Part shown: positions 54,495-63,656 of the stretch, one piece after another | Layout: every line of letters starts with the position of its first letter | How positions within the stretch are numbered: position 1 is the stretch's first letter | Source: Pseudooceanicola marinus | Lineage (GTDB): Bacteria; Pseudomonadota; Alphaproteobacteria; Rhodobacterales; Rhodobacteraceae | Direction of reading: 5' to 3' | Assembly: GCF_020177265.1 (NCBI RefSeq) | Contig: NZ_JAIVMC010000012.1 | Location: 1 to 64,000, forward strand | Length of the DNA stretch: 64,000 nt | The notes under the pieces: model-generated | Seen by the model: the letters and a program-made list of their open reading frames with translations, nothing else | Told to the model about the DNA's origin: nothing | Database searches by the model: none | Made by a program: the position numbers and the translations under genes

Positions 54495-56072
54495 TCAGTC
54501 GGTGAAGAGATGGGGCAGCGAGAGGATCTCCTCCGCCGTCGCCGCATCTACGGAAAGGAAATCGGCCAGGGCCGCGGCATTCTGGGCCGGGGCCTGGCCT
54601 TCGCGGATACGGCCGAGATGTTCGAAATCGCTGTCCCGGATGCGGTCGCTTTCATAGGCAATGTCGTGGCGGATCGTCGGCAAGAGCCGTTCCAGCGTGT
54701 CCTGCGCGGTCTGTTCGCCCGCCAGGCCCACGCGTTTGGCATGGCCCACCAGATAGTCGTCGGTGAAATTGCATTCGATCTCCAGCAGCCGGGTGCGGGA
54801 CCGGTCGCCGCAGAAATCCTGCATCAGGTCGAGGCCCGACGGGTCCATGCAGACGATCATCCGATCCGTCTGGTGGTAATCGAACAGCATCCGCATCAGC
54901 GCGCGCCGGTGGCGGGTGCGTTTCTCCAGCGTCGACTGGATACCACCCAGGTCCGGCAGCGGCGTCGTTGCCTCGTGGAAGAGATATTCGATGGCATGAA
55001 TGCCGGTCTCTTCGACAATCCGCTCCACCAGCCGCTTGGCCACGTGCCATTTCTTGCAGATCACGATCATCAGCTCGCGTTCGCGCCCCAGCGAGCTTTC
55101 GGTTTCCCAGAACCGCGTGGCGAAACGGCGCCCGATCCGGCCACGCCCGGTCAGGAACTTGTACAGGGACCGCCCCTCGTTGGAGATCTGGAAGTCGACC
55201 CCGCGCGCCGCGTAGAGCTGCCCGAGGCGGCGCTTGACCTCATGCGCCTCCGGCGAGAGCTTGCGCGCAAAGAGGAAATCCTGCGCCAGCAGCAGGTCAT
55301 AGTGGTCGTTATAGAAGGTCACCGGCATGCCGTAGTCGGTGAACATCAGGAAGGTCAGGGTGCGCGAGCGGATCTCCTTCGCCGGCACCAGGTGGCGCAC
55401 CAAGGTCTGGAAGAAGGTCTCATCCGGGATCCATGTGGTCCGGAAGAAACGCATCACGTCGCGGCGGGTCTTGGTGAAGTCCAGGATCGCCTCGATCGTG
55501 CGCCGACGCAGGCACCACCACTGCGAACCGATCATGATCTGCAGATCCTCCGGGATCTCCCGCGTCAGGCCCAACTTCTTCTGCCATTCCAGCGACTTGT
55601 AGAACCAGAACTTGTGCTTCCGCTCATTCAGGTAGTGGCGGTAGATCAGCCGCTCTTCCTTGATGCCGGTCTTGATCCAGCCCGAGGTGTGGAAGTCGAA
55701 GCTCTCGCAATAATCCACCTCCTCGCGGTCAAGGAAATCATGGGCGTACTCGGCGGTCTTGATCGCCATGCAGTCGCCCGAGAGCATGTAGAAATGGGTG
55801 GCGCGGGGGAAGGCATCGACCGCGGCCTCGACCGCGTTCAGCGTGGCCTCCACCAGGGACCATTCCCCCCAGCCACATTTGCACCGCTTGCGGGCGAAGG
55901 TGACGCGGGGGTTGTCCTTCAGCGCGGCGCGGATCTGGTCGTAATCGGCGGGGTTGGCGCGGGCGTCGAAATGGATCGCCATGTAGTCGCCCACGGCGGT
56001 CAGCCGGTTTGCCTGGTCAATGATCCCCTGGGGGTCCTTGTGACACAGCAATATGAACGCGATCGTCGCCAT
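54495..56072 (-). CDS. DUF5928-like / GT14-type glycosyltransferase
   Basis: 525 residues. The first 280 residues resemble core-2/I-branching beta-1,6-N-acetylglucosaminyltransferases (GT14): FILLCHKDPQ, FYMLSGDCMAIK, IMIGSQWWCLRRRTIEAIL, and the acidic TTWIPDETFFQTLV. The remaining 240 residues are the DUF5928-type part (IHAIEYLFHEATTP, IVCMDPSGLDLMQDF). No signal peptide, so cytoplasmic. Common in Rhodobacteraceae next to sulfotransferases, as here (divergent at 56245). Likely builds a branched or xylosylated surface glycan; the donor is unknown. Confidence 0.82.
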   Translation of the reverse strand: MATIAFILLCHKDPQGIIDQANRLTAVGDYMAIHFDARANPADYDQIRAALKDNPRVTFARKRCKCGWGEWSLVEATLNAVEAAVDAFPRATHFYMLSGDCMAIKTAEYAHDFLDREEVDYCESFDFHTSGWIKTGIKEERLIYRHYLNERKHKFWFYKSLEWQKKLGLTREIPEDLQIMIGSQWWCLRRRTIEAILDFTKTRRDVMRFFRTTWIPDETFFQTLVRHLVPAKEIRSRTLTFLMFTDYGMPVTFYNDHYDLLLAQDFLFARKLSPEAHEVKRRLGQLYAARGVDFQISNEGRSLYKFLTGRGRIGRRFATRFWETESSLGRERELMIVICKKWHVAKRLVERIVEETGIHAIEYLFHEATTPLPDLGGIQSTLEKRTRHRRALMRMLFDYHQTDRMIVCMDPSGLDLMQDFCGDRSRTRLLEIECNFTDDYLVGHAKRVGLAGEQTAQDTLERLLPTIRHDIAYESDRIRDSDFEHLGRIREGQAPAQNAAALADFLSVDAATAEEILSLPHLFTD

Positions 56073-56244
56073 ATGCGTCAGCGCAGCCCTTCAGCATCCG
56101 GGGGTTTGCCCAGTGATACGCGTCAAGGCGGATTGATAAAACAGGGTTTCTTTGCTTTTTTGTGCGAGACACGCGCCGGGTTTGGGGACAGGCGCCAAAA
56201 ACAGGCGCCGGGGCAGACGGGCGCAACGCAAAGGGACAGGCATA

Positions 56245-57063
56245 ATGGGGTTTCCAGGCACCTGGATGACGGAGAGCGAGAGCGTGGTCTATCGCGTGGT
56301 GCCGAAATGCGCCTGCTCCACGATCGGGCAGATCATGTTCTACTCGGACCATGGCCGGTTCTTCGACGGCGACATCCACGATTCGACCGACGGGCTGCAC
56401 AAGTGGTCGCAGGACCATAGCCAGCCCCTGATCGAGGCGAACGTGCAGGGGCACAAATCCTATGCCTTCACCTGCGTGCGCAATCCCTACACCCGGATCC
56501 TGTCGTCCTTCTTCGACAAGATCTGCGGCATCCAGCGCAACGGGCGCCGCTATCGCGGCAACCTCGTGCCACTGTTGATCCAGAAATACGGCATCGAGGT
56601 CGGCGGCGAGGACGGCCAGGACGACTTCGACCAGATCGCCAGCTTCCGCCGCTTCCTGCTGTTTGCCCGCGACACCATCCGCTGGCGCCGCCCGATGGAG
56701 CCCGACATCCACTGGTCCGCCATGGCGGGGCATGTGTCGACCTTCATCGTCAACGGCGGGCGCTACGACAAGATCTTCTGGACGGAACAGTTCAACGACG
56801 GGATGCAGCAAGTGCTGAACGCCATCGACACGCCCCATGCGGTCGACCTGGGCCAGATCCCGCGCTTCAACGAAAGCGAGGGCCACGGGCCGAAGCGGGC
56901 ACATCCGGTCGAGGATTACTTCGACGACCTGTCGATGCATCTGGTCTACGAGATCTACAAGCGCGACTTCGACCTGTTCAAATACGATGTCGCCAATCCG
57001 GCCAACAAGATGCCCGTGGGGGAGATCGACCTGGACGAGGTGCACGCCAAGCTGGGCGAATGA
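56245..57063 (+). CDS. Carbohydrate sulfotransferase, family 2 type
   Basis: 272 residues from ATG 56245 (AAGGGACAGG ahead). PAPS loop: VYRVVPKCACSTIGQIMFY (about 12-30), the cysteine-bearing variant of the HNK-1/chondroitin-type group. The second PAPS element is SYAFTCVRNPYTRILSSFFDK (about 73-93, Arg and Ser). It likely sulfates a glycan made by the neighbouring DUF5928-like enzyme. Its stop overlaps the next ATG (ATGA). Confidence 0.85.
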   Translation: MGFPGTWMTESESVVYRVVPKCACSTIGQIMFYSDHGRFFDGDIHDSTDGLHKWSQDHSQPLIEANVQGHKSYAFTCVRNPYTRILSSFFDKICGIQRNGRRYRGNLVPLLIQKYGIEVGGEDGQDDFDQIASFRRFLLFARDTIRWRRPMEPDIHWSAMAGHVSTFIVNGGRYDKIFWTEQFNDGMQQVLNAIDTPHAVDLGQIPRFNESEGHGPKRAHPVEDYFDDLSMHLVYEIYKRDFDLFKYDVANPANKMPVGEIDLDEVHAKLGE

Positions 57064-57692
57064 CCGGAGTCGCGGGGCCCGCCCCTGACACGATCATCGC
57101 GGGCTATGCCCGGGCCGCCGAGGCGCTGATCCCTTCCTACGAGACCGCCGTGACCACCGAGGCCCTTCTGGCACCGGTCGCGGCGCTGTTGCCCGAAGGT
57201 CCGGGTCGGATGCTGGACCTCGGCGCCGGGACCGGGCGCGATGCCGCCTGGTTTGCGGCGCGCGGCTTCGACGTGTTGGCGCTGGAGCCGGTCGCGGCCT
57301 TTCGGGCGGCTGGCGCTAAGCACCGGCCGGGCATCACCTGGCGCGATGACCGGCTGCCCGAGCTTTCCAGCCTCACGGCCGCCGACGGCCCCTTCGATCT
57401 GGTTCTGGCCAATGGGGTCTGGCATCACCTGACGCCCGAGGCGCAGGTAGCGTGTCTGCCTCTGCTCTGCGGACTGACGCGTCCCGGCGGGCGCCTGATC
57501 CTGTCCCTGCGCCATGGCCCGACACCCGCCGACCGACCCGGGCATCCGATCGATCCGGACAGGCTGATCCGGCATGCCGGTGCGAGTGGCTTCAGCTGTC
57601 TTTCCCGTGTCGAGGCCGCATCGCATCAGCCCGGCAACAGGGCCTCCGGCGTGACCTGGACCTGGTGCGTCTTCGAACGCGACAGCCGATAG
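57060..57692 (+). CDS. Class I SAM-dependent methyltransferase
   Basis: 210 residues, starting inside the sulfotransferase stop (ATGA overlap). The SAM motif LDLGAGTGRDAAWFAARGFDV (about 46-65) is followed by an acidic motif II (VLALEPVAAF) and LVLANGVWHHLTP (motif IV). The substrate cannot be told; coupling to the sulfotransferase suggests a small molecule or glycan step. A terminator shared with ccrM follows. Confidence 0.85.
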   Translation: MTGVAGPAPDTIIAGYARAAEALIPSYETAVTTEALLAPVAALLPEGPGRMLDLGAGTGRDAAWFAARGFDVLALEPVAAFRAAGAKHRPGITWRDDRLPELSSLTAADGPFDLVLANGVWHHLTPEAQVACLPLLCGLTRPGGRLILSLRHGPTPADRPGHPIDPDRLIRHAGASGFSCLSRVEAASHQPGNRASGVTWTWCVFERDSR

Positions 57693-57700
57693 GAGACCGC

Positions 57701-57727
57701 AAAAAACCCTGCCGCAAGCGGCAGGGT
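57701..57727 (-). terminator. Rho-independent terminator of ccrM
   Basis: Read on the minus strand, ACCCTGCCGC-TT-GCGGCAGGGT is a perfect 10-bp stem followed by TTTTT. It lies between the convergent methyltransferase and ccrM genes and can serve both. Confidence 0.85.
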
Positions 57728-57791
57728 AAGGTGGTGGCGCCGCGTCCCCCAGGATGCGGCGCCGGCGGATAGCGATTTCAGGCCTCGGGCC

Positions 57792-58992
<1,201 letters not shown>

Positions 58993-59619
58993 TTAGTTTT
59001 CGTCTCGACACAAGATATTGCGCACAGGCGTGAAGGAACGTCTATGATGTGGGGTCACCCCGAGATTTTGTAGTCCCGCCTGATGGACCTTCGTCGGGTA
59101 GCCCGCGTTCGATTCCCAGCCGTAGCCGGGATACTGTTGCGCCAAATCCACCATGATCGCGTCGCGGGCAATCTTCGCCAGGATCGAGGCCGCGGCGATG
59201 GACAGCGACTTGGCATCCCCCTTCACCACCGCCGTCGCGGGCAGCGTCAGCGCCCTGGGCAGACGGTTGCCGTCGACCAGCACGTGATCCGGCCGGACCG
59301 GCAGCCCGTCGATCGCGCGGCACATGGCCAGGTGGCTGGCCTGCAGGATGTTGATCTCGTCGATCTCCTCCACGCTGGCGTGGGCCAAGCAGACATGGGC
59401 GCTGTCGTGCAACGCGGCCAGCACGGCCTCGCGCCGTTTCGCCGACAGCTTCTTCGAATCGTTGATCCCATCGGGGATGGCGGCCGGGTCGAGGATGACG
59501 GCAGCGGCGGTCACAGGGCCGGCCAGCGGGCCTCGACCCACCTCATCAACGCCGGCCACCAGGCGGGCGCCACGGGCGAACAGGGCCTCTTCGAGGGAGA
59601 AATCCGGTTGTGTCTTCAT
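58993..59619 (-). CDS. rnhB: Ribonuclease HII
   Basis: 208 residues from ATG 59619; the frame continues upstream only as shadow. The catalytic core has [16 protein letters not shown] (Asp-Glu pair, about 21-36), [21 protein letters not shown] and [18 protein letters not shown] (later Asp), with the C-terminal [14 protein letters not shown]. It removes ribonucleotides from DNA hybrids. It precedes ccrM, the usual alphaproteobacterial order. Confidence 0.96.
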   Translation of the reverse strand: MKTQPDFSLEEALFARGARLVAGVDEVGRGPLAGPVTAAAVILDPAAIPDGINDSKKLSAKRREAVLAALHDSAHVCLAHASVEEIDEINILQASHLAMCRAIDGLPVRPDHVLVDGNRLPRALTLPATAVVKGDAKSLSIAAASILAKIARDAIMVDLAQQYPGYGWESNAGYPTKVHQAGLQNLGVTPHHRRSFTPVRNILCRDEN

Positions 59620-59685
59620 CCCCGCGTTTGAGCAGGCCCGCCCCCGCCTGGCAAGGGCCAAGCGGCGCGGGCGCGACCGAGATGC

Positions 59686-59718
59686 AAAAGGCCCCGCCCG
59701 GGCGAACCGGACGGGGCA
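59686..59718 (-). terminator. Rho-independent terminator after the repeat-rich protein gene
   Basis: Minus strand: GCCCCGTCCGG-TTCG-CCCGGGCGGGGC stem followed by CTTTTG. It is 33 bp past the stop at 59751. Confidence 0.7.
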
Positions 59719-59750
59719 AGGTGCTGCTCTGGTTTGTCGTCGGGTCGGGG

Positions 59751-60275
59751 TCAGGTCGTGACCCAGCCACGCTTCTGCATGCAAACCTTGCGGTAGATGA
59801 CCTTCGGGCCCTGGACACCTCTCGGGATGTCGGTGCGCTGGCGGCAGGCCTGGGGCAGCTGCTGCGGACGCGAGGCGGTCTTCTGCGCGCAGGCGGCACG
59901 GTAGCCGATGGCGCGGTAGCCGTTCACCCAGGTGCGCACCTCGCAGCGCGATGCGATGGTCTTGCGCGCCGGACGGGGCCGGGGGGTGTGGTTCCAGCCT
60001 CCGTTGTTGTGGCCGCCGTTGTTCCAACCACCGTTATGGCCGCCATTGTTCCAGCCCCCCCGGTTCCGGTCCCGATCCTCATGCTTGCGATCGTCGGCGC
60101 GGCTTTCGTTGGCGATGGCTGTGCCGATGATGGCAATGGCGCCGATGCCAAGCAGCGCCTTGGCCAGGTCGTCATTGCCCGCGCTGGCGGGCGTCGCGGT
60201 GATCGAGGTCGCGGCCACTGCGGCGGCGATGGTGGAAAGCACGGCCTTGCGGGTCATACGGAAGAAACGGGTCAT
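59751..60275 (-). CDS. Secreted Gly/Asn/His-rich repeat protein
   Basis: 174 residues. The signal peptide is about 1-32 ([24 protein letters not shown]). A predicted hydrophobic stretch ([18 protein letters not shown]) is followed by a charged linker and about three copies of GGWNNGGHN, then a basic C-terminus with four Cys ([30 protein letters not shown]). No family I can name. Divergent from the winged-helix unit across the operator-bearing gap. Confidence 0.8.
   Translation of the reverse strand: MTRFFRMTRKAVLSTIAAAVAATSITATPASAGNDDLAKALLGIGAIAIIGTAIANESRADDRKHEDRDRNRGGWNNGGHNGGWNNGGHNNGGWNHTPRPRPARKTIASRCEVRTWVNGYRAIGYRAACAQKTASRPQQLPQACRQRTDIPRGVQGPKVIYRKVCMQKRGWVTT
59998..60065 (-). 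repeat. Short tandem coding repeat (GGWNNGGHN)
   Basis: Repeating units of about 27 bp (CCGTTGTTCCAACCACCGTT-type on the plus strand) that encode GGWNN/GGHN; possibly variable in copy number. Confidence 0.65.
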
Positions 60276-60604
60276 GGGTCTGTCCTTTCGGCGGAGGCCT
60301 TGCGGCCGGTTAGGTCTGTCGTTGGATCTGTCTCGGGCGGCGGGGCCACCTGTTCATCATGTGTTACGGTGATCTCCCGGGGGGCCGTCGCGGCCTTGGC
60401 CCGAAAGCGATGAGATGAACTTGGGCCTGCCCCCTCTTGCCGGGCAATATCACCGCCGGGCTATCCGATAGCCCCCGATGACAGCCCCCGGACATCGGAT
60501 AACAGGCCCATGAAAGTTGCGCGGGATCAGCCGGTTATCCGATAACGGCGGCGCATGGCCGCTCGGTCATTGAATAGCGGCAATGAATGGCCGACAGTGG
60601 CGCC
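60276..60604. promoter_or_regulatory. Divergent intergenic region with three GTTATC-S-GATAAC operators
   Basis: 329 bp. Dyads: GGGCTATC-C-GATAGCCC (60458-60474), ACATC-G-GATAAC (60492-60503) and GTTATC-C-GATAAC (60534-60546). Centres at 60466, 60497 and 60540 are 31 and 43 bp apart, close to three and four helical turns. The dyad is suited to a dimeric winged-helix regulator; such a protein is encoded at 60876. A TCATTG...CAATGA repeat (60567-60586) lies near the downstream start. Confidence 0.6.
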
Positions 60605-60904
60605 ATGACCCGGAAAACAGCCTCTCTCATGCTGGCGCTCGCCACCTTCGCCCTGACCACGGCCCTGCCCGTGTCGGCCCAGGCGGCCTGCTATGCCGAC
60701 TACAAGGCGAAGCGCGACCAGCCCTACGAACTGCACTACGGCGTGCTGCAGGTTTCCGCCTGCGACACGTCCACCGCGACCCAGGAAGCGCGTCAGAGGC
60801 TTGCACAGGCGGGCTGGGAGCTGCTCAATGTCGTCTCCGTCTTCGACGACAGCGGGCTGGCAGACAGGAAGGCCAATGCAGGACCCTATTATCTTCGCTT
60901 CTGA
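60605..60904 (+). CDS. Small secreted protein of unknown function
   Basis: 99 residues from ATG 60605. The signal peptide is about 1-28 (SLMLALATFALTTALPVSAQA); the mature part has ACYADYKAKRDQPYELHYGV and two Cys (AACYAD, SACDTST). No domain recognised. It overlaps the next gene by 29 bp. Divergent from the repeat-rich protein. Confidence 0.7.
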   Translation: MTRKTASLMLALATFALTTALPVSAQAACYADYKAKRDQPYELHYGVLQVSACDTSTATQEARQRLAQAGWELLNVVSVFDDSGLADRKANAGPYYLRF

Positions 60905-61577
60905 CATCCGGAAATCGGGCACGCGCACCGTCGCCCTGGGGCTGGCCGCCGTGGTGGCGATCCTGGCCCTGGCGGCGGTGTTCCTGTTCCTGAACCTGCC
61001 CGATGCCAATGCCTTCAACCACCGGGTCGAACGGATCTTCGTGGAGAACGACCTGACCTCCCAGTCGGAGGTGCAGCTGCTGAACATCCTGGCGCTGTCG
61101 GGCACGGCCTTTTCGGAAACGCTGACCTCCTACCGGATGGTCATCTTCGTGCTGCTGATCTTCTCCGCCGCGCTGCTGCTGGCCGCCCTTGGCTCTCTGG
61201 TCATGCTGGTGACGCTGAACCGGCGTATGGCGGCGATCGAACGCGCCGGGATCGAGGTGAACAGCCTGATGATCTCCCGCGATGAAAAGATGGTCTACCT
61301 CAACAACCTCGGGTTCAAGCTGACCGATGCGGCGATCGAGACGCTGTCGGTGCTGGCCGAGGCGCGGATGGACGACGACGTGCTGTCGGGCGTGCAGATC
61401 GAGGCGATGATCTCCGGCCGGGCCGAGGCCGATTGCGAGGAGGCCGCCGGCGCCACCCGGATCAAGCGGCTGCGCGACACCCTGGGCAACCAGATCGTCA
61501 GCGAACTGTTGATCAAGAACATCGCGCGGCGCGGCTACGTGCTTTCCGTGGGCAAGGATGTTATCCGGGTACTCTGA
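60876..61577 (+). CDS. Membrane protein with C-terminal OmpR/PhoB-like winged helix
   Basis: 233 residues from ATG 60876 (AGGAAGG ahead). Membrane segment 1 (about 20-42, VALGLAAVVAILALAAVFLFL), a 50-residue extracytoplasmic loop, segment 2 (about 88-112, MVIFVLLIFSAALLLAALGSLV), then a cytoplasmic region whose end (RIKRLRDTLGNQIVSELLIKNIARRGYVLSV, about 195-228) looks like the recognition helix and wing of OmpR/PhoB-type winged helices. ToxR/CadC proteins carry this domain at the N-terminus; here it is C-terminal. Probably a one-component membrane regulator acting on the three upstream dyads. Confidence 0.7.
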   Translation: MQDPIIFASDIRKSGTRTVALGLAAVVAILALAAVFLFLNLPDANAFNHRVERIFVENDLTSQSEVQLLNILALSGTAFSETLTSYRMVIFVLLIFSAALLLAALGSLVMLVTLNRRMAAIERAGIEVNSLMISRDEKMVYLNNLGFKLTDAAIETLSVLAEARMDDDVLSGVQIEAMISGRAEADCEEAAGATRIKRLRDTLGNQIVSELLIKNIARRGYVLSVGKDVIRVL

Positions 61578-61593
61578 CCACAGGAGGCCCCGC

Positions 61594-62349
61594 ATGACCC
61601 GGACAATCGACATCAACTCCGACCTGGGCGAGGCCTATGGCCCCTGGAAGATGGGCGATGACGCCGCGATGATGGGCGTGGTCAGCTCGGCCAACGTGGC
61701 CTGCGGCGGCCATGCCTCGGATCCCGAAACCATGTACCGAACGCTGCGGCTGTGCCGCGAGGCGGGCGTCACCGCCGGCGCCCACCCGGGCTATGCCGAC
61801 CGCGAGGGGTTCGGTCGTCGCATCATCCCCATGACCGGCGAGGAGATCACCCGCCTGGTCGCGGCGCAGATCGGCGCGCTGCAGGGCGTGGCCACCCTGG
61901 CCGATTGCCCGGTCACCTTCGTCAAACCCCATGGCGCGCTGAACAACCTTGCCTCCGCCGACCGGAGCGTGGCCGATGCCATCGCGGTGGCGGTGAAGGC
62001 CTCCGGCCTGGCGATGCTGGCGATCTCGGGGACCGAGCTGGAAGCCGCCTCCCGCGCCGCCGGGATCCCCACGATCTCGGAAATCTTCGCCGACCGCGGC
62101 TACCAGGACAACGGGTTGCTGGTGCCCCGTGGCCAGCCCGGTGCGATGATCCACGATGCCAGGACCGCCGCCGAGCGCATCCTGCACCTGCTGGACACCG
62201 GCCGGATGCAGACCGTCACCGGCGCCGAGATCCCGCTGGCCGCCGAGAGCATCTGCGTGCATGGGGATGAGCCCTCCGCCGTCGCCCTGGCGACAGAACT
62301 GCGCGCCCGGCTCGAAGCAGAGGGCGTCACCATCGCCCCCTTCGCCTGA
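61594..62349 (+). CDS. pxpA: 5-oxoprolinase subunit A (LamB/YcsF family)
   Basis: 251 residues from ATG 61594 (AGGAGG ahead). Family signatures: IDINSDLGEAYGPWKMGDD (about 4-22), SANVACGGHASDPETM, GAHPGYADREGFGRR, KPHGALNNLA and ICVHGDEPSA. With PxpB and PxpC it hydrolyses 5-oxoproline. PxpB/C are not seen in the window, so they must lie elsewhere. It is 16 bp downstream of the membrane winged-helix gene and ends at a strong terminator. Confidence 0.93.
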   Translation: MTRTIDINSDLGEAYGPWKMGDDAAMMGVVSSANVACGGHASDPETMYRTLRLCREAGVTAGAHPGYADREGFGRRIIPMTGEEITRLVAAQIGALQGVATLADCPVTFVKPHGALNNLASADRSVADAIAVAVKASGLAMLAISGTELEAASRAAGIPTISEIFADRGYQDNGLLVPRGQPGAMIHDARTAAERILHLLDTGRMQTVTGAEIPLAAESICVHGDEPSAVALATELRARLEAEGVTIAPFA

Positions 62350-62392
62350 CCCCGCTCTGATCCGACAGCTTGAAATACTCCGGGGGGATGAA

Positions 62393-62443
62393 TTGCGTTG
62401 CCCCGCAACGCAAGAAGGGGGCCAGCGGCCCCCTTCCCTTTTT
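62393..62443 (+). terminator. Double hairpin terminator after pxpA
   Basis: TTGCGTTG-CCCCG-CAACGCAA (62393-62413) is followed by GAAGGGGGCC-AGC-GGCCCCCTTC (62414-62436) and CCTTTTTCC. The preceding GAAATACTCCGGGGGG (62372-62387) is the inverse relative of the intergenic TATTTnGG repeat. Confidence 0.85.
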
Positions 62444-62464
62444 CCAAAGAAATGACGGCCCGGG

Positions 62465-63643
62465 TCAGCTGGGCGACATGCCCCGCAGCCGTTCCGACCG
62501 GCGACGCAGCAGTTCCACCGTCGCCAGAAGGCAGATCGAGATACAGACCAGGATCGTCGCCACCGCCAGGATGGTGGGCGAAATCTGTTCGCGCAGGCCG
62601 ATGAACATCTGCCAGGGCAGCGTCTTCTGCCCCGCCGAGCCGACGAAGAGCACCACGACCACCTCGTCGAAGGAGGTGATGAAGGCGAAAAGGCCCCCCG
62701 AGATCACGCCGGGCAGGATCAGCGGCATCTGCACCCGGAAGAAGGTGGTCACCGGATCGGCCCCCATGTTGGCCGCCGCGCGGGTCAGCGAGCGATCGAA
62801 GCCCACGAGTGTCGCCGTCACCGTGATGATGACGAAGGGAATGCCCAGGGCCGCGTGCGCCAGCACGACGCCCAGATAGGTCCCCTGCAGACCTATGCGC
62901 GAGTAGAAGAAGTACATGCCCGCCGCCGAGATGATCAGCGGCACGATCATCGGCGAGATCAGGATCGCCATGATCGCCTGGCGGAAGGGCACATGCGGCT
63001 GGCTGAGGCCGATCGCGGCCAGCGTGCCGAAGCCCACGGCCAGGATGGTCGCCACCGGCGCGATCCGCACCGAGTTCCAAAGCGCCCCCTGCCAGTCAGA
63101 GTTGGTGAAGAAGTCGCGGTAGTGCTTCAGCGAGTAGCCCTCGGGGTCGAAGGCCAGCATCTCGGGGGTGAAGGTGAAGAAGTCCTCGGCGTTGAAGGAC
63201 AGCGGCATCACCACCAAGATCGGCGTGATCAGGAAGACCAGGATCAGCCCGGCGATGATGCGGAAGGCATAGTGCCACAGCACCTGGCGCGGGGTGGCAT
63301 AGGGCGGGATCTCGGTCCGGTAGCGGCCCGAGGCGACAAAGAAGGTCAGCCAGCCGAAGAACACCCCGAAGATCGCGCCGGTCACCGCCCCCGGCAGCCC
63401 GGCGAAGAGGAAGCCCGCCACGATGAAGATCACCGCCAGGCCCCAGCGGGCCGCCTTCTGCTGCTCCCGCATGAAGGTGGCCAGCACCCAGGCCAGGGCG
63501 AAGATCACCGCGCCGCCGGCCACGAAGCCCAGCAGGCCCGAGCCCTGAGCGGTGCCGACGAAGATCCCGAAGAAGGCCCCGAAGACGGCGGCCACTCCGG
63601 CGGCGAAGATGGCGGATGTGGGTTTTGCGATTGTCAGTGCCAT
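62465..63643 (-). CDS. ABC transporter permease (PotC/YdcV-type) with N-terminal membrane extension
   Basis: 392 residues, against about 260-280 for the usual subunit. The C-terminal 270 residues are a BPD-type permease with EAA loop LTRAAANMGADPVTTFFRVQ (about residues 296-315) and YDEVVVVLF-like ITSFDEVVVVLFVG. The first 115 residues add 3-4 Gly/Ala-rich helices (GVAAVFGAFFGIFVG and onward). Polyamine-type importer; the substrate-binding protein and ATPase lie outside the window. ATG 63643 has GAGGAGGGCGAG, 13 bp after the upstream gene's stop. Confidence 0.85.
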   Translation of the reverse strand: MALTIAKPTSAIFAAGVAAVFGAFFGIFVGTAQGSGLLGFVAGGAVIFALAWVLATFMREQQKAARWGLAVIFIVAGFLFAGLPGAVTGAIFGVFFGWLTFFVASGRYRTEIPPYATPRQVLWHYAFRIIAGLILVFLITPILVVMPLSFNAEDFFTFTPEMLAFDPEGYSLKHYRDFFTNSDWQGALWNSVRIAPVATILAVGFGTLAAIGLSQPHVPFRQAIMAILISPMIVPLIISAAGMYFFYSRIGLQGTYLGVVLAHAALGIPFVIITVTATLVGFDRSLTRAAANMGADPVTTFFRVQMPLILPGVISGGLFAFITSFDEVVVVLFVGSAGQKTLPWQMFIGLREQISPTILAVATILVCISICLLATVELLRRRSERLRGMSPS

Positions 63644-63656
63644 TGTCTCGCCCTCC

